Origin: Bacteroidales bacterium
GTDB taxonomy: Bacteria > Bacteroidota > Bacteroidia > Bacteroidales > F082
Direction of reading: 5' to 3'
DNA: 21,694 nt
NCBI GenBank assembly: GCA_029933565.1
Contig: JAOZNY010000004.1
Location: forward strand, 1 to 21,694
Positions 6,126-13,979 of this stretch are shown piece after piece. The notes below the pieces were generated by a model. The model made no database searches and was not told the origin of the DNA. It saw nothing but the letters and a program-made list of their open reading frames with translations. Position numbers and translations under genes: made by a program. Every line of letters begins with the position of its first letter. The stretch's first letter is position 1.

Positions 6126-6533
6126 ATGAAGATTAATATCTTAATTATTGTTGGTGTACTGTTTTTAACTGTATCCTGTCAATCTTCTGCTGATAAGTCT
6201 GATGAGTATTTTAATCAAGGGTTGGAGCATTTTGAATACAACGAATATGCCGAAGCATTGATAAGTTTTGAAGAATGCATAAAGGCTAATCCCGATAACT
6301 TTGAGGCTTATTATTATAGGGGAAATTGTTTTTTAAACCTTGCTGACTACAATTCAGCCATTGAGGAGTTTGTGCTCGCAACCGAAATTAACCCAAATTA
6401 TGCTGAGGCTTTTTCCAATATGGGACAGGCATATTTTTATCTTGGCGATTATCAACTGGCATGCAAATATTTTAAAATAGCCCACAATCTAGGTAAACCA
6501 AATTTAGAAGATAAACTAAGACATTGCAATTAA
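6126..6533 (+). CDS. TPR-repeat lipoprotein
   Basis: A 135-residue protein with a lipoprotein signal peptide: hydrophobic residues 4-15 and lipobox LTVSC with the acylated Cys at C18. The mature part is three tetratricopeptide repeats (about 25-58, 59-92 and 93-126) with characteristic positions such as A..SFEECIKANPDN and A..EFVLATEINPNY. TPRs form a helical scaffold for protein binding; the partner is unknown. Lack of acidic residues after the lipobox Cys (QSSA) is compatible with either membrane. Its stop overlaps the next gene, so the two are probably co-translated. Confidence 0.85.
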   Translation: MKINILIIVGVLFLTVSCQSSADKSDEYFNQGLEHFEYNEYAEALISFEECIKANPDNFEAYYYRGNCFLNLADYNSAIEEFVLATEINPNYAEAFSNMGQAYFYLGDYQLACKYFKIAHNLGKPNLEDKLRHCN

Positions 6534-7177
6534 TTACTAATAAAATAAAAGCCATAATCTGGGATTGGAATGGCACCTTGCTAAATGATGTTGATATTTG
6601 TATCAGTTGTATGAATGTTTTGCTGAGCAAGCGAGGTATTAAAATAATTGACAGAAAGAGATACATTGAAATTTTCACATTTCCTGTAAAGAACTATTAT
6701 GAAAATGCAGGCTTCGACTTTAGCAAGGAAGACTTTGAAGTGCCTGCAATGGAATTTATAAAACTTTATCACGATTCGTTGCCACTGGCAAAACTGCACC
6801 CATGTGCAAATGATGTTTTAGAACAATTCAAGACGATGGGTTTAAAGCAATTTGTACTGTCGGCCATGGAGCACACAAGTTTGCTTAAGAGTTTGAAGGA
6901 CAATGGAATTTATAACTATTTTGAACACATTAACGGAATCGATAATCATTACGCTCACAGCAAATTGGAGATAGGCAAAGAATTAATAAAAAAAATTGGT
7001 TTTGCCCCCTATGAGATCCTGCTGATTGGGGATACCCTTCACGATAAAGATGTTGCTGAAGGTTTGGGAGTTAATTTTGTGCTTGTGGCTAAAGGGCATC
7101 AATCGAAGGAAAGATTGCTTAAGGAAACTCCTTTGGTTGTTGATGAGTTAATAAAAGTTAAGGAATTGTTGAGTTAA
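6524..7177 (+). CDS. HAD-family hydrolase (phosphoglycolate phosphatase-like)
   Basis: About 217 residues. The start is probably TTG at 6524, overlapping the upstream gene by 10 bases; no ATG precedes the first HAD motif in this frame. Motif I is D14-W-N16-G-T18, so the usual second Asp (DxDGT) is Asn. Motif II is S113 (VLSAMEH), motif III is K147 (HSKLEIGK), and motif IV is D170 with D174 (LIGDTLHDKDVA). The cap after residue 20 is an all-helical, class I type as in phosphoglycolate phosphatase and beta-phosphoglucomutase. I recall DWNGT as recurrent in a Bacteroidota HAD subgroup, so it may be a subgroup trait. Substrate unknown. A dispersed 44-base repeat follows the gene instead of a classical terminator. 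Confidence 0.8.
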   Translation: MQLITNKIKAIIWDWNGTLLNDVDICISCMNVLLSKRGIKIIDRKRYIEIFTFPVKNYYENAGFDFSKEDFEVPAMEFIKLYHDSLPLAKLHPCANDVLEQFKTMGLKQFVLSAMEHTSLLKSLKDNGIYNYFEHINGIDNHYAHSKLEIGKELIKKIGFAPYEILLIGDTLHDKDVAEGLGVNFVLVAKGHQSKERLLKETPLVVDELIKVKELLS

Positions 7178-7204
7178 CAAGAAATTTACCATCTCAACCT
7201 CAAT

Positions 7205-7248
7205 CTTCTTGTCCGCCGAAGCCTTAGCGTAGGTGGAAACCTCAATCC
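7205..7248. repeat. 44-base dispersed repeat, copy A
   Basis: Identical over 44 bases to 12184-12227. The core is an imperfect hairpin: TCCGCC (7212-7217) pairs with GGTGGA (7231-7236) through one G-T pair, with AAGC/GCGT-like inner pairing around CTTA. CTCAAYC-type pyrimidine tracts flank both sides. It lies between convergent genes and covers the last two codons and stop of the minus-strand MORN gene. It may act as a bidirectional terminator. Confidence 0.9.
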
Positions 7249-7922
7249 CCCTCTTCCTTAAACTCATCCTCACTAAGTTCATTGCCCTCTTCATCAAAAT
7301 ACTGCCAGTTTCCAATTTGTCGCCCTTTATGGTATTCGCCTTTTAACTGAATGCTACCTTTAGGGAAGTAGAGTGTGAAATCTCCTTCGAGTAGGTCATC
7401 TTTGTAGGTTCCTTTAGTCATTATATTTCCTTCAGGGAAATACTTTCTGAGTTCACCTTGCTTAATACCATTTTTATATTCAATGCTTTCAGCAATATTC
7501 CCACTATCTGGATAAAATGTTTTGCTTAGGCCATTGAGTTCTCCCTTTTTATAAGTTTCTTCAGAAATAAGTTTTCCATCAAGTTCACTAAAGTATAACC
7601 AAACACTATCCTTTTTCTGATTAATGTATTTCCCCTCTGCCATGGGTAGTGAGTTTTCATGGAAGGTCTTGGTATGAGCGATAATACCATCAGATGAATA
7701 ATCTGTAATTGAATTTAAAGCACCACTAATATAATAGTATCTAAATTCGCCATAAGGTTTATCGTTTTTAAACTGGCCAACATAGCGCGAAACTCCATTT
7801 GAGTATGTTTTTCCCCATTTGCCTTGTTTAAAATTGTTTGCATCTGTTTGGTTAATAGATTGAGCCACAATAAAGAGTGGAGAAAAAAGAACAAGTATAA
7901 TTAAAAATCTAATCTTTATCAT
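7242..7922 (-). CDS. Secreted MORN-repeat (YwqK-like) protein
   Basis: A 226-residue protein with a signal peptide (1-20, cleavage likely near VA-QS). The rest is built of MORN_2-type beta-hairpin repeats: YVGQFKNDKPYGEFRYYY, ETYKKGELNGLSKTFYP, EYKNGIKQGELRKYFPEG, TYKDDLLEGDFTLYFPKG and EYHKGRQIGNWQYFDEEG. Annotation pipelines often label such proteins 'toxin-antitoxin system YwqK family antitoxin', but no toxin partner is nearby and the signal peptide places this one outside the cytoplasm, so that label is not supported. The acidic tail ends EEGD, its last two codons and TGA being supplied by the dispersed repeat. Promoter-like elements lie just upstream (7945-7976). Confidence 0.8.
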   Translation of the reverse strand: MIKIRFLIILVLFSPLFIVAQSINQTDANNFKQGKWGKTYSNGVSRYVGQFKNDKPYGEFRYYYISGALNSITDYSSDGIIAHTKTFHENSLPMAEGKYINQKKDSVWLYFSELDGKLISEETYKKGELNGLSKTFYPDSGNIAESIEYKNGIKQGELRKYFPEGNIMTKGTYKDDLLEGDFTLYFPKGSIQLKGEYHKGRQIGNWQYFDEEGNELSEDEFKEEGD

Positions 7923-7944
7923 AAATAGGAATTTAATGTGATTA

Positions 7945-7976
7945 CAAAAGTATTATTTTAGTGCAATTATTTTCAA
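7945..7976 (-). promoter_or_regulatory. Promoter of the MORN gene
   Basis: On the minus strand, TTG (7976-7974) and TACTTTTG (7952-7945, an exact TAnnTTTG match) are spaced by 21 bases, close to the Bacteroidota -33/-7 arrangement. The -7 element is 22 bases upstream of the start codon at 7922. Confidence 0.5.
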
Positions 7977-8030
7977 GGACTGTTTAATATTTGTTTTTAT
8001 TCTTAAACATTCCTGTTTTAAATTCATGAT

Positions 8031-8645
8031 TTGAACGAATATTCATCAAAATTATTGGAAACTGCTGTTAGCGAGTTATCGCGTTTGCCCGGAATTGGAA
8101 AAAAAACAGCACTCAGATTGGCCCTGCATATTTTGAGGGAAGAGAAAGATTTTGCAAATAATCTTTCTTTATCAATTGTTAGAATGCGTGAAGATATTGT
8201 GTTTTGTAGTCGTTGTAATAATATTTCGGATAATGAATTCTGCGATATCTGTTCAAACCATAAACGGGACGAGAATGTTATTTGCGTGATTGAGAATACT
8301 CAGGATGTTATTGCTGTTGAAAATACTTCTCAGTTTAATGGTCTTTACCATGTTTTGGGAGGTGTTATTAGTCCAATTGAAGGAATTGGTCCCAACGATC
8401 TTTCAATATCAAAATTAATTGAAAGAATAAACAAAGAAGATATACGCGAAATAATATTAGCACTGCCTGCAACAGTAGAAGGCGATACAACTGCATATTA
8501 CATTTACAAACTTGTTAAAGAGTTTGATATAGAAGTAACTACCATAGCAAAGGGTGTTGCCATAGGAGAAGAGTTAGAGTATGCTGATGAGATTACACTG
8601 GGCAGGTCGATATTAAATAGACAGCCTTTTTACAATGAAACTTAG
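8031..8645 (+). CDS. recR: Recombination mediator RecR
   Basis: A 204-residue protein of normal RecR length. A helix-hairpin-helix (LPGIGKKTALRL, 19-30) is followed by a four-Cys zinc finger (C59, C62, C71, C74) and a Toprim domain (ICVIENTQDVIAVENT from 84, LALPATVEGDTTAYYI from 144). The C-terminus holds the TIAKGVAIGEELEYAD and TLGRSILNRQ blocks that close the ring. RecR works with RecO (and RecF) to load RecA at single-stranded gaps. The start is TTG at 8031: it gives the usual MNEYxSKLLE beginning, and an ATG five bases upstream is out of frame and hits TGA at once. It converges on a small minus-strand gene two bases beyond its stop. Confidence 0.96.
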   Translation: MNEYSSKLLETAVSELSRLPGIGKKTALRLALHILREEKDFANNLSLSIVRMREDIVFCSRCNNISDNEFCDICSNHKRDENVICVIENTQDVIAVENTSQFNGLYHVLGGVISPIEGIGPNDLSISKLIERINKEDIREIILALPATVEGDTTAYYIYKLVKEFDIEVTTIAKGVAIGEELEYADEITLGRSILNRQPFYNET

Positions 8646-8647
8646 TT

Positions 8648-8869
8648 TCACTCTTCGTTGGAAAAAATATCTAATTGATTATGGGTAGCAAAAAATCTTT
8701 CAGGAATATGGTCGGCAAACGATTCTGTATAGGTCCTTATATTTTTCTTGATTAATTTAATAGGTGTTGTCTTTCTTGCCCTGCAGTAGTTTTTCAACGA
8801 CTTCATTTGCCTTGCTGAAAGTTTAAATGTGATGGTTTTGTGTTTCTTTCTTTTAATTTGTCTTCCCAT
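8648..8869 (-). CDS. Small basic protein, possibly ribbon-helix-helix
   Basis: A 73-residue protein. Lysine/arginine-rich start (MGRQIKRKKHK), then TITFKLSARQMKSLKNYCRARKTTPIKLIKKNIRTY, which has the beta-strand, helix, turn, helix order of ribbon-helix-helix DNA-binding proteins, and an acidic tail (DIFSNEE). I recall similar short proteins in other Bacteroidota, which supports it being real despite its size. Its coding frame is intact and it fits exactly between recR (two-base gap) and the 197-base region before the TPR operon. A function in DNA binding is inference. Confidence 0.65.
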   Translation of the reverse strand: MGRQIKRKKHKTITFKLSARQMKSLKNYCRARKTTPIKLIKKNIRTYTESFADHIPERFFATHNQLDIFSNEE

Positions 8870-9029
8870 CTTTTTTTAGTTTAAGGCACTAAATTACTTT
8901 TTTTTAGGTAATTGAGAAACATTAGATAGATGTCTTATTAACATTTTATTTGTTGAATGGTTAATAATTAGTGGTGGTGTAAAAACTGTACAATAATAAT
9001 TTTATTACATTAGTTGATTAAAGTATTGT

Positions 9030-9037
9030 TATTTTTG
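9030..9037 (+). promoter_or_regulatory. -7 promoter element of the TPR-DUF368-aroE operon
   Basis: TATTTTTG matches TAnnTTTG, 29 bases before the ATG at 9067. The nearest TTG upstream (9014-9016) is 13 bases away, shorter than normal. Confidence 0.4.
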
Positions 9038-9066
9038 CCGCCGAAAATTATCGGGAATTTATAGTT

Positions 9067-10473
9067 ATGGATTTGAATTTGGATTGGGTAAACGATGATA
9101 ATCTGAAAGAGCTAGTGAGCCGCTTTCAGGATGCGTATTTGGCTGGTTTGCAGCCTTTCTTTGATGTTGATGAATTTGAGGCAATTATTGATTTCTACCT
9201 CGATAGCAACATGATTGAAGAAGCTACAGCTGCTACAGAAATTGCTATGGAACTGCATCCCTCAGCAAATGGATTTATAATTAGGCATGCAAGAGTTCTT
9301 GGAAACAATAAGAAGTATTACGAAGCACTTGAGATGCTTAATAATATTGAACTTATAGAATCGACTAATGCTGATGTTTATATTTCAAAAGCAGAAATCT
9401 ATAGTTTGATGAGTAAGCATGAAATGGCTATTGCTGAATATAAACGAGCTATAATATACAGCGAACAAAAAGAGGAACTATACTCAAGTATTGCTTTTGA
9501 ATACGAAAATCTAAGCGATTATGATAATGCAATAAAATATTTGAAATTTGCAGTAAATCTTAGTCCTGAATCAGAAAACTTGATACATGAAATTTCTTTC
9601 TTTTTTGAAATTACAGGCAGGGAGGAAGAAGCAATTGAATTTTTTAACGATTTTGTCGATTCACAACCATATTCGAAACTTGCATGGTTTAACCTTGGAG
9701 TATTTTATAATACTCTCGAATTATACGAAAAAGCAATTGAGGCATACGAGTTTGTTCTTGCAATTGATGAAACTTTTTCATCTGCTTATTTTAATATTGG
9801 AAATTCGTATAGTGGTTTAACTTATTTTAAAAAGGCAATTCAATACTATAAGCAAACATTTGATTACGAAGATGAGGATGCCCTTACTCATAATTATATT
9901 GCTGAGTCGTATGAAAACATGAAAGAATTTGAGAATGCTTTAAAGCATTTTAAAACTTCCATACGACTTGATGAAAAATCCAATGAGGCATGGTCGGGAC
10001 TTGCCCGATTAGCCATTGAAAATAACGATGATAATCAAGCTCTAAAATATTACCAGAAAGCATTAGAAGTTAGTCCTCACAGCGATGATTATAAATATCA
10101 AATTGGAGTAATTCATTTGAAAAATAATGATTTTGAAAAAGCCATTGTTTTATTTGAAGAAATTCTTGAGCAAGATGAACTTTACATTGAAACCTGGGTG
10201 AATCTCTCAATCTGCTATGCTACACAGGAAGATTATGAAAAGGCCATTGAGGTTATGGAAAGGGCACTTAAGCACAGCGATGACAACGCTACTCTTTGGT
10301 ATAGGCTGGCTGCGTATTTGTATAAAAGTGGAAAAGTTCAACAAGCATATTATTATATTGAAAATGCAATGAAAATTGATTATGCAAGTCATTCAGAGTT
10401 GTTGGAATATTTACCTGAACTGTTATCAGAATCGCGGTTTACCGATTTAATCTATACCTATAAAAACTCCTGA
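9067..10473 (+). CDS. Large cytoplasmic TPR-repeat protein
   Basis: A 468-residue protein with no signal peptide or membrane span, made almost entirely of about eleven tetratricopeptide repeats from residue 35 on (for example AWFNLGVFYNTLELYEKAIE, AYFNIGNSYSGLTYFKKAIQ and TWVNLSICYATQEDYEKAIE). The protein is strongly acidic. The N-terminal 30 residues (DLNLDWVNDDNLKELVSRF) do not fit the repeat. A scaffolding or chaperone-like role is the only safe inference. The DUF368 gene starts five bases after its stop and aroE follows, so the three are probably one transcript. This kind of TPR protein next to DUF368 and aroE recurs, as far as I recall, in related Bacteroidota, but I cannot confirm it here. 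Confidence 0.85.
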   Translation: MDLNLDWVNDDNLKELVSRFQDAYLAGLQPFFDVDEFEAIIDFYLDSNMIEEATAATEIAMELHPSANGFIIRHARVLGNNKKYYEALEMLNNIELIESTNADVYISKAEIYSLMSKHEMAIAEYKRAIIYSEQKEELYSSIAFEYENLSDYDNAIKYLKFAVNLSPESENLIHEISFFFEITGREEEAIEFFNDFVDSQPYSKLAWFNLGVFYNTLELYEKAIEAYEFVLAIDETFSSAYFNIGNSYSGLTYFKKAIQYYKQTFDYEDEDALTHNYIAESYENMKEFENALKHFKTSIRLDEKSNEAWSGLARLAIENNDDNQALKYYQKALEVSPHSDDYKYQIGVIHLKNNDFEKAIVLFEEILEQDELYIETWVNLSICYATQEDYEKAIEVMERALKHSDDNATLWYRLAAYLYKSGKVQQAYYYIENAMKIDYASHSELLEYLPELLSESRFTDLIYTYKNS

Positions 10474-10478
10474 TTTTT

Positions 10479-11402
10479 ATGAAATTTATTATTTATCTGA
10501 TAAAAGGCCTTGCAGTGGGCGTTGCAAATATTATTCCTGGTGTTTCAGGTGGTACCATCGCATTAATAACAGGGATATTCGAGCGACTGATAAATGCAAT
10601 TAAGTCATTTGGACTGGGATCGCTAAAACTATTACTTAATAGAAAGTTTAAGGAATTTGCTAAAAAAACTGATCTCTATTTTCTACTAAGTTTATTTGCA
10701 GGTGTATTTATTGCAATTATTGCATTGGCTCGGCTATTTGATTTTCTTTTCACAAATTACCCGGTTTACCTCTGGTCGTATTTCTTTGGCTTGGTGCTTG
10801 CTTCTGTTTATTTTGTTGGAAAAACCATCAATAAGTGGACAATTAGTGTTATTTTATTTTTTGTTTTAGGAACGGCCATCGCTGTTGTGCTTTCTTTTAT
10901 GAACCCAGCTGCTGAGAATTCAAACTTTTTTTACCTTATAATTTGTGGAGTTGTTGCTGTGTGTAGTATGATATTACCCGGACTATCAGGATCTTTCGTT
11001 TTAATACTAATGGGAAACTACCAGTTAATAGCAATTGAGGCTATCAATAATCGTGATTTTGATGTTCTTTTGCCAGTGATGATTGGGGCTGTTGGAGGTC
11101 TAATTGCTTTTTCGCATATACTTTCGTGGGTTTTTAAACGATTTAAAAATCAAACAATTGCTATACTAACAGGGTTTATCCTGGGCTCATTAAATATATT
11201 ATGGCCATGGAAAGATATTGTTTATTTGAAAGATGAACTTGGTGAAACTATCATTAAAAAAGGAGAAATGGTAGTGGAAAAGTATTTAAGTGTTATGCCG
11301 GTTGAATTTAATTCAGAAGTAATGCTTGCGCTGGGTTTTGCAATTATTGGTATTGCTTCCATAATAGTTATTGAGTTGACTGCCTCAGCAAACACAAAAT
11401 AA
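10479..11402 (+). CDS. DUF368 membrane protein, PopT-type undecaprenyl phosphate translocase
   Basis: A 307-residue polytopic membrane protein with about eight hydrophobic segments. Two similar motifs, NIIPGVSGGTIALITG at 17-32 and MILPGLSGSFVLILMG at 164-179, show an internally duplicated fold, as in the DUF368 family. DUF368 proteins (PopT in Vibrio cholerae) have been reported to recycle the lipid carrier undecaprenyl phosphate across the inner membrane for peptidoglycan and polysaccharide synthesis. Assignment of that role here is by family only. The loop after residue 243 (KDIVYLKDELGETIIKKGEMVVEKYLS) is longer and more charged than the rest. Ribosome-binding signals are weak, as usual in this phylum. 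It sits five bases after the TPR gene and seven before aroE. Confidence 0.88.
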   Translation: MKFIIYLIKGLAVGVANIIPGVSGGTIALITGIFERLINAIKSFGLGSLKLLLNRKFKEFAKKTDLYFLLSLFAGVFIAIIALARLFDFLFTNYPVYLWSYFFGLVLASVYFVGKTINKWTISVILFFVLGTAIAVVLSFMNPAAENSNFFYLIICGVVAVCSMILPGLSGSFVLILMGNYQLIAIEAINNRDFDVLLPVMIGAVGGLIAFSHILSWVFKRFKNQTIAILTGFILGSLNILWPWKDIVYLKDELGETIIKKGEMVVEKYLSVMPVEFNSEVMLALGFAIIGIASIIVIELTASANTK

Positions 11403-11409
11403 TGGCATT

Positions 11410-12156
11410 ATGGATATTTATGGTTTAATAGGTAAAAGTTTATCGCATTCTAAGTCGCCAGAGCATTTTAATAATAGATTTAAAAAAGAAGGTATTGATG
11501 CCGAATACCGCTTGTTTGAAATTGATAGCCCAGAAAAACTTAAGGAATTAATAAATAGCACTCCAAACCTAAAAGGTTTAAATATTACCATTCCATACAA
11601 AAGGTCAATTACTCACCTTATTGATATTTCATCGCCAGAAACAAAGTTAACAGGCTCTGTGAATACTCTTAAAATAAGCAGACAAGGAGATAAATGTACA
11701 ACTGTAGGATTTAACACTGATATTATTGGGTTTAAAAATTCAATTGAGCCGTACATTAAGAAACAACCTAACATTAGGGCACTAATTTTAGGGACTGGAG
11801 GTGTAGCCCATACGGCCTCATTCGTTTTAAAAAGTTTGGACGTGCCACATTATTTTGTAAGTAGAAATCCTTTGAAAGGAGAAGAACTTGGCTATAACAA
11901 ACTTACAAAAGATATTTTTGAAAAATACAGGCTAATTGTTAATTGTACTCCCCTTGGAATGTTTCCCAATATTGAAAGTAGTCCAGATTTGACATTTGAG
12001 TATATAAATCCAGAAAATATTTACTTCGATTGTGTGTATAATCCTGAGGAAACACAATTCCTTAAAAAAGCAAAAATAAATGGGGCAGAAACTATCTCAG
12101 GAAAACAAATGTTTGAAATTCAGGCAAATGAAGCCTGGAAAATATGGATAGGCTAA
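11410..12156 (+). CDS. aroE: Shikimate dehydrogenase
   Basis: A 248-residue enzyme reducing 3-dehydroshikimate to shikimate with NADPH in aromatic amino acid synthesis. Key residues are present: shikimate-binding S13-x-S15 (LSHSKSP), N58 and T60, catalytic K64 (IPYKR), N85 (SVNTL), D104 (FNTDIIGF), the Rossmann glycine loop GTGGVA at 128-133, NCTPLGM at 178-184 and Q238 near the end. Length is short for the family but typical of the compact Bacteroidota form. ATG at 11410 gives MDIYGLIG, the normal start. It is last in the apparent operon and converges on pyrG, with the 44-base repeat between them. Confidence 0.95.
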   Translation: MDIYGLIGKSLSHSKSPEHFNNRFKKEGIDAEYRLFEIDSPEKLKELINSTPNLKGLNITIPYKRSITHLIDISSPETKLTGSVNTLKISRQGDKCTTVGFNTDIIGFKNSIEPYIKKQPNIRALILGTGGVAHTASFVLKSLDVPHYFVSRNPLKGEELGYNKLTKDIFEKYRLIVNCTPLGMFPNIESSPDLTFEYINPENIYFDCVYNPEETQFLKKAKINGAETISGKQMFEIQANEAWKIWIG

Positions 12157-12183
12157 AAAAAACCACTCAACCTCAACCTTAAC

Positions 12184-12227
12184 CTTCTTGTCCGCCGAAG
12201 CCTTAGCGTAGGTGGAAACCTCAATCC
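12184..12227. repeat. 44-base dispersed repeat, copy B
   Basis: Identical over 44 bases to 7205-7248, same orientation. Upstream, the shared CTCAACCTCAA tract continues with six extra bases relative to copy A, as if a CAACCT-type hexamer had expanded. It lies between the convergent ends of aroE (12156) and pyrG (12229), one base short of the pyrG stop codon. Confidence 0.9.
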
Positions 12228-12228
12228 T

Positions 12229-13839
12229 CTACCTCTTATTCTCCAATGCTGCTTTCACAAAACCTACAAATAAAGGATGTGGATTTTTAACCGTTGATTT
12301 ATATTCAGGGTGAAACTGTACACCAACAAACCAAGGGTGGTTTTCCAATTCAATAATCTCAACAAGATCTTTTTCAGGATTTATTCCGGCAACTTTCATT
12401 CCGGCATTTTCAAAGTCTTCCCTAAAAGCATTATTAAATTCAAATCTATGTCTGTGTCTCTCGCTTACAAGTTCTTTTTTGTATTCAGCGTATGCTTTTG
12501 AATTTTTGTTGAGTTTGCAGTCGTAAGAACCAAGCCTCATTGTTCCACCCATATTTTCGATGTTCTTTTGTTCTTCCATCAAATCAATTACAGGGTGGCT
12601 TGTATCTTTATCAATTTCAGTAGTATGAGCATCTTTATGGCCTAGTACATTTCTTGTAAATTCAATGGCGGCACATTGCATTCCAAGACAAATACCTAAA
12701 AATGGAATATTATTTTCTCTTGCATATTTAATGGACTCTATTTTTCCATCAATACCTCTGCCTCCAAAACCGGGGGCTACAAGTATGCCATCAATATCCT
12801 TTAGAATCTCTTGAACACTATCTTCTGTAATTGTTTCCGATTGGATGTCGACTACATTTACCTTACATTCGTTTTCAACTCCTCCATGTATTAATGATTC
12901 CTTAATTGATTTATAAGCATCTTGCAATTCAACATATTTTCCAACCAAGCCAATATTTACTGTTGAAACAGGATTCTTCAGTCGAGACACAAATCTTTCC
13001 CAATTTTCTAAATCAAGCTTTTCAGGAATTGGAGTGTTAGTAATTTTCAGAACTTCAATATCAAGTTCTTCATCGCGCATAAGCAAGGGCACGTCGTAAA
13101 TTGTATCAGCATCTATCGATTCTATCACCGACTGAAGGGAAACATTACAAAACTGGGCAATCTTAGCTCTAATGCCTTCATTTAAGTGATGCTCTGTGCG
13201 GCAAACAATTATATCAGGTTGAACACCTTGTTCAAGCATGGTTTTAACAGAGTGTTGGGTTGGCTTAGTCTTTAGTTCGCCTGCGGCTTTCAAATAAGGA
13301 ACCAGCGTAAGGTGAATAACAGCACAGTCACTACCCAACTCCCATTTCATCTGTCTTACAGTTTCAACAAATGGAAACGACTCAATGTCACCAACAGTTC
13401 CGCCAATCTCTGTAATCACAAAGTCGTATAACCCAGTCTCGCCCAAAAGTTTAACTGAATGTTTTATTTCGTCGGTAATGTGAGGGATAACCTGAACAGT
13501 AGTTCCCAAATATTCGCCTTTTCTTTCTTTATTAATTACATTCTGATAAATTCTCCCAGTTGTAATATTATTTGCCTGAGAGGTTGGAATGCTGGAAAAA
13601 CGCTCATAATGACCTAAGTCAAGATCAGTCTCTGCTCCATCGTCAGTAACATAACATTCACCATGCTCGTATGGATTAAGCGTACCAGGATCGATGTTAA
13701 TATAAGGATCAAGTTTCTGAATTGTTACCGAAAAACCTCTTCCCTGAAGTAGTTTAGCCAAAGAGGCAGAAATTATCCCTTTACCTAATGAAGATGAAAC
13801 GCCTCCGGTTACGAAGATGTATTTTACTTTTTTTTCCAT
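12229..13839 (-). CDS. pyrG: CTP synthase
   Basis: ATP- and glutamine-dependent conversion of UTP to CTP. The start is set at 13839 (MEKKVKYIFVTGG), giving 536 residues, the normal family length; the frame is open 14 codons further but that stretch (MLLCIPESS...) is unlike any CTP synthase. The N-terminal amidoligase domain has the P-loop SSSLGKG at 15-21, KLDPYINIDPGTLNP at 42-56 and EIGGTVGDIES at 144-154. The C-terminal class I glutamine amidotransferase has the nucleophile C384 (GICLGMQC) and H510/E512 (QFHPEY). Weak promoter-like TTACTTTG lies upstream on the minus strand (13876-13869). It follows the GAPDH gene by 140 bases. Confidence 0.98.
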   Translation of the reverse strand: MEKKVKYIFVTGGVSSSLGKGIISASLAKLLQGRGFSVTIQKLDPYINIDPGTLNPYEHGECYVTDDGAETDLDLGHYERFSSIPTSQANNITTGRIYQNVINKERKGEYLGTTVQVIPHITDEIKHSVKLLGETGLYDFVITEIGGTVGDIESFPFVETVRQMKWELGSDCAVIHLTLVPYLKAAGELKTKPTQHSVKTMLEQGVQPDIIVCRTEHHLNEGIRAKIAQFCNVSLQSVIESIDADTIYDVPLLMRDEELDIEVLKITNTPIPEKLDLENWERFVSRLKNPVSTVNIGLVGKYVELQDAYKSIKESLIHGGVENECKVNVVDIQSETITEDSVQEILKDIDGILVAPGFGGRGIDGKIESIKYARENNIPFLGICLGMQCAAIEFTRNVLGHKDAHTTEIDKDTSHPVIDLMEEQKNIENMGGTMRLGSYDCKLNKNSKAYAEYKKELVSERHRHRFEFNNAFREDFENAGMKVAGINPEKDLVEIIELENHPWFVGVQFHPEYKSTVKNPHPLFVGFVKAALENKR

Positions 13840-13868
13840 AAATTTGAGAATGATTGAACTTTCAGGAA

Positions 13869-13898
13869 TGCAAAGTAACAATAATTAATTGCTTTGCA
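13869..13898 (-). promoter_or_regulatory. Possible pyrG control region: inverted repeat
   Basis: TGCAAAG (13869-13875) and CTTTGCA (13892-13898) form a perfect 7-base inverted repeat spaced by 16, about 30-60 bases before the pyrG start. A near-consensus minus-strand -7 element (TTACTTTG, 13876-13869) overlaps one arm. This could be an operator over the promoter, or chance. Confidence 0.3.
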
Positions 13899-13979
13899 GG
13901 CAAAAAGTAATCGTTTTTTTTAAACAAAAAACTATTAATACAATAGTTCAGTTACACTTTGGCAGCCTAAAAACTTCTA

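Noticed and set aside
7242..7922. Toxin-antitoxin role for the YwqK-like protein
   Set aside because: No toxin gene adjacent, and the signal peptide puts it outside the cytoplasm; the antitoxin name is a database habit.
8870..9066. Riboswitch or small RNA in the 197-base gap before the TPR operon
   Set aside because: Only a weak 6-base inverted repeat (AATTAC/GTAATT) in AT-rich DNA; no known aptamer pattern recognised.
13840..13881. Longer pyrG start at 13881
   Set aside because: The extra 14 residues (MLLCIPESSIILKF) are unlike CTP synthases, and the region holds promoter-like sequence; the start at 13839 gives the standard MEKKVKYIFVTGG.
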